Assembly (NCBI RefSeq): GCF_964340395.1
Contig: NC_135556.1
Span: forward strand, 20,946,723 to 21,010,722
DNA: 64,000 nt
Reading direction: 5' to 3'
DNA from: Glandiceps talaboti
Lineage: Eukaryota; Hemichordata; Enteropneusta; Spengelidae
Shown here one piece after another: positions 60,567 to 64,000 of the stretch; position 1 is the first letter of the stretch; every line of letters starts with the position of its first letter. Under the pieces are notes generated by a model that worked only from the letters and a program-made list of their open reading frames with translations, was not told where the DNA came from and searched no databases. The position numbers were made by a program, and so were the translations under genes.

Positions 60567-61660
60567 TAACATTTGTATGGCGGGTCAAATTCAACGGATT
60601 TTCCTATTGAGTATGTTATTACCATGCCACTATCTTAACTCTACAGCTTACTGACATATCAAGATGTACATTATGGTTCTACATTGTAAATGATAGAATG
60701 TTGGATTGAAATTTGGAGACTTGTTGGGGAAGCGTGATGGGGTAGAAAAGTCCCTAAATTCAATTCCTTGTATTCATATATATGTTATCATCATTATTGT
60801 TATTACTATATCGCCATACAAAACATGACATTTATTGATATAGAGATGACTGACACAGATAAATACATCAATGAAAAGCCAGGATACCTATACATATAAA
60901 TAAATAGTTTTAGAAATAATTTCATGTTATTGACGAGTTAGATTGATCCTGGAAGAACAAGACTAAACTTAAACCTGTTTTGTACAAGCAGCATGTGCTA
61001 CTCTTAGAGAGAGAGAGACTATAATATAATGCATAATACTTGATGCACACGCATTTGTATTGTATACTATTTTGCAGGGTCATTCGTCGATATTAATTAG
61101 TAAGCCTAAATTAAATACATGTTAACGAATCCAGCCTCTCCTTTATTATGATGTCAACAGTTTACATTATTGGTATATAATTTCCAGTATCTATAGTTTA
61201 CGCTTTTGTGTAGTCAAGTGACTTGCATCACGTTGGTACCTTTTGATGTCATAGTAGTGGACAATTTGTGCTTATTTCCACCAACGTTTGTATCTTTAAT
61301 TACACAATTGCAACATTTAAGGTATACATGTTTTGTTTGTTGACTTACATATGCATGGATTAAATAAAGGTATGCTCCTCGCCATCTCGCTCCTATGTTT
61401 GTTTCAACCACATGGCATGACCTGAGTTCCAACTGGACATTTTCCACTTAACAGAGCAGTTTTTACGAAATGAAATTGTCCGCAATTAAACTCATTAATG
61501 AAACAAACTGTTTGCAGTTTTGTTAACCTTTTCAATGACACGGTCCGCCATCTTGTTAACGGTGATTTAAAGTCACAGTGTTCATACATCCAGCTGTACG
61601 TAGGTGCCCAATTAATCTGTTATGCTGTCACATAAAAAACTGAGATACACCAAAGTAGTT
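60567..61660. other. Gene-free interval
   Basis: 3' UTR of the membrane protein gene and AT-rich sequence. A minus-strand 77-codon frame near 61214-61447 has no support. Confidence 0.4.
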
Positions 61661-61737
61661 GCATCAGCTGGAAGCAAAACCCGGGCTTCCCGGCCTGAAT
61701 TCAAGTGAGGCTAGAATTTACGTCTGAACCACCTACA
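61661..61737 (-). pseudogene. Decayed tRNA-Gly copy
   Basis: Minus-strand sequence keeps GTAGGTGGTTCAG at the 5' side, AATTCTAGCCT before the anticodon region and GGCCGGGAAGCCCGGGTTT at the T arm, in the same order as the intact tRNA-Gly genes. The anticodon arm and B box (GGTTTTGCTTCC against GGTTCGATTCC) are disrupted. It could also be the head of a tRNA-derived SINE. Confidence 0.6.
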
Positions 61738-61884
61738 CTAAAAGGTTGTTTCAATATGTTTGTACAACCAGCAACAGGCAAGCAGTTACAAGTGGAACTT
61801 GTTACTAAGAAAAGAAAGTAAACAGCTGTATTCGATTAATAACAGCATAACCAGGGACATGTATGGTTTGTAAGAACCTCTTTA

Positions 61885-61912
61885 CATGTGCATGTACATG
61901 TACATGCACATG
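61885..61912. repeat. Perfect 28-base palindrome
   Basis: Built from CATGTGCATGTACA and its exact complement with no spacer; a run of ACATGT steps. Confidence 0.85.
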
Positions 61913-62299
61913 AAATTTAGTCTGTGAATGTAGCCGTTGTGCAAAGAGGCATTAAAATTAACCACCTCATGATGGAATGGAATACTTATATCTGTACTCC
62001 CAGCATGCTGTATCAAGTGTTATTAATCAAATTCATTTGTTTATGTTCCCTGTTGTAACAAGTTCTGTGCACATCAAAGGCTTGCCTGTCCCTGGTTATA
62101 TCTATAGCTACTACAAAAGAAACCTATACCGACTTTTCATGCAATCGTACGCCTGCAGCTGTCATGTGATGCAGAACCTGAATTCAATTTGACGTCATGA
62201 ATTATTTATATAGCTAGGGAGTAGGCCTAGAGAGCTTATAAAGTGTTCCCAGTCTAACGGGCATGTTTCTTGTTTTAAGGAAAATTCATCTAGATTATA

Positions 62300-62342
62300 T
62301 ATATTGTTACCTCCCGTAAGGGAAGGTTATGTTATGCTTCCA

Positions 62343-62381
<39 letters not shown>

Positions 62382-63030
62382 GAACACGATATAAAATAAC
62401 TCCTCCATAGATTCTAATGAAACTTTCTACACATCTTCCATATGGTAATGGCAAGAACTGATTAGATTTTGGTAAACATCCAAAGAACATTAATTAGTAA
62501 TTTGCATAATTAATGGTTTTTAGTAATTAGGCCATATCTCTGGAACACTTACTTCAAATTCAATGTAATGTGGTACATAGGTTAACCATAACAAGTCGCA
62601 TATGTCCTACAAAGTTTGTTGATTCAGCCTAAAGCTTTAATGAATACTTTGCATAATTAACGATTTTCTGTAATTAGGCTATATCTTAAGAATGCAAGTT
62701 TCAAATGCTATACAATTTGGTACATATATCAACCCTAATAATGCGCACATGTCCATGAAGCCTTTTGGTATAAATTTTAATTGTAATGAGTAATTTGCAT
62801 AATTAAGTATATTGGTAATTATATACAAACTTCAAATTTCAGATAATTTAGTACATGTATTGATGGTAAATTTAAAGAAGTGCTTTTGTTATTTAAAGCT
62901 TTGTGATGTAAATTAAAAGCTATATGGTTAATTTGCATAACTAATGATTTTGCTATTTAGGTAATATGTTAACTATGCAAGCTTCAAATTTCATACGGTT
63001 TCATATAATTAATTTTCCAATTAGGGCGTA
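62300..63030. repeat. Interspersed element with (GTCT)n head and ~146-bp tandem repeats
   Basis: Starts near ACCTCCCGTAAGGGAAGG, followed by (GTCT)n at 62344-62380 and GTGAACACGAT. Four diverged units share TTTGCATAATTAA at 62501, 62648, 62794 and 62932 (spacings 147, 146 and 138), plus CTTCAAATT and TGGTACAT blocks. I know this kind of head from repeats common in marine invertebrate genomes. No coding capacity. Confidence 0.6.
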
Positions 63031-64000
63031 CATCATGTATGAAAGCTATAACTCAGAATTCTGCCTTCTAATAATGTGGGTAAGCCCAAAAATATATGGT
63101 TTTGCTCTTACGAGAAGCATTCAGTTTAAACATTACCTCTCTCTACCTCATTACCTCTCTCTACAAAGGCCATGTCGGACTAAAGGCTAAAGTTTACCTC
63201 AATTACGTAACAAAATGGGTCGTTGGCGTCTTTTGATTTTATACAAAACATCTTATGATTTCCTAGATAAAAAGTTTTTATCTAGAGGTTTAACGTCTTG
63301 CAATCTCTTAAGAACAGAAACGTATAAGAAGACCTTGAAATGTATTTAGGGTAGGTTTTCTCATCGTTTAGTTTACAGAGATGCACGAAAAAAGTCGGTG
63401 TTCGTTAATAATAAATGAAGAGACACTGTGCCTGGCGTGAATTGCGTTAGTCCATGTAATACATCCATGGTCCGGTACCGAAATTGGAGAATTGTATAAC
63501 GAAGTTGGGTCGTTCTGGGTCTACACACTCATTGGTCTACGGCGAGATATTACTGCTGGATCCAAGACATCCTAGGCAGAACATGACATTGTTTGGCTTT
63601 AGATCCAAACACACGCGAGTACTGGGAATTTCCCTTGAACCCAAAGTCATCAATAGCAAAAGACGCCACTATTCAGAACACGTGACCTCACGGACACGTG
63701 AGCCTAATAAGGGATCATGAGTTTGTGTCACCCCCCTCTTTGTTCAATGATAGATTGAGCATTGGGTCAATCCCAGTGGGGCATTCTGTTGACAAAGACT
63801 GAAGCGTGCTGTACTAGTGACAATCTTCAGGTAACAATTTTCAAGTTTTTGTTTGGGATAAAAAGTTTTGTATGATGCTACAGTTTACCTATTCAAACAG
63901 GCGAATTTCATTTGAAGATAAAAAATAACATTATGTAAAAAAAGGTAAACCATTTGATTGCTGGGAGGGCTGGAGGATTTGAACCCAAGTTACTCAACAA
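63031..64000. other. Window end, no supported gene
   Basis: A 78-codon frame at 63484 lacks support. The last 40 bases contain GGATTTGAACCC, the complement of a tRNA T-arm, but the rest would lie outside the window. Confidence 0.4.

Noticed and set aside
63960-64000. tRNA T-arm-like GGATTTGAACCC at the window end
   Set aside because: T stem pairs poorly and the rest of any tRNA is outside the window.

Overview
This is a 64 kb window of AT-rich, intron-bearing animal DNA. The genes use GT-AG introns (one GC-AG case), the tRNA genes are eukaryotic, and simple repeats, LINE tails and MITE-like repeats are common. The gene set (an ADA2/ADGF adenosine deaminase, a double-TM2-domain protein, a lone-exon rhodopsin-type GPCR, a W07G4.4-like M17 aminopeptidase and a lineage-expanded P-loop sulfotransferase-like family) suggests a marine invertebrate. 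A hemichordate or another invertebrate deuterostome seems most likely, but the sequence does not prove this and a lophotrochozoan is possible.

Layout. 0.1-0.4 kb: 3' terminal exon of an unrecognised plus-strand gene. 1.0-2.8 kb: two-exon TM2 gene with a TATA box, two CREs and a fold-back element in its intron. 2.8-6.7 kb: gene-free, with interspersed repeats and a hammerhead-ribozyme-like motif inside a 308-bp unit. 6.7-13.1 kb: eight-exon secreted ADA2-like gene with an unusual hydrophobic C-terminus. 13.9 kb: tRNA-Pro(CGG). 15.0-15.6 kb: LINE 3' fragment. 20.4-21.5 kb: GPCR. 21.5-29.3 kb: almost gene-free, with one candidate minus-strand exon and an old ~1 kb duplication. 29.3-36.5 kb: aminopeptidase with at least 14 exons, with an antisense tRNA-Gly(GCC) in one intron.

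37.7-57.4 kb is the most unusual part: a tandem and inverted array of sulfotransferase-like genes (minus, plus, minus, minus). Three copies are open. The third has an in-frame stop in its nucleotide-binding loop. Two array units each carry a tRNA-Gly, and the second unit opens with a stray copy of one aminopeptidase exon, so the duplication started from the aminopeptidase neighbourhood. Later insertions decorate single units: a hammerhead element in unit A, a hAT-type transposon with a clean 8-bp target duplication in unit B, and other unassigned inserts. 58.8-60.6 kb: 3' part of a multi-pass membrane protein gene with an apparent one-base frameshift. 60.6-64 kb: a decayed tRNA-Gly and a ~146-bp tandem repeat element.

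The protein genes are not an operon and no shared pathway is evident. The strongest candidates for new biology are the two hammerhead-like elements and the sulfotransferase/tRNA-Gly array. I saw no LTR retroelement, Polinton or other capsid- or envelope-bearing element.
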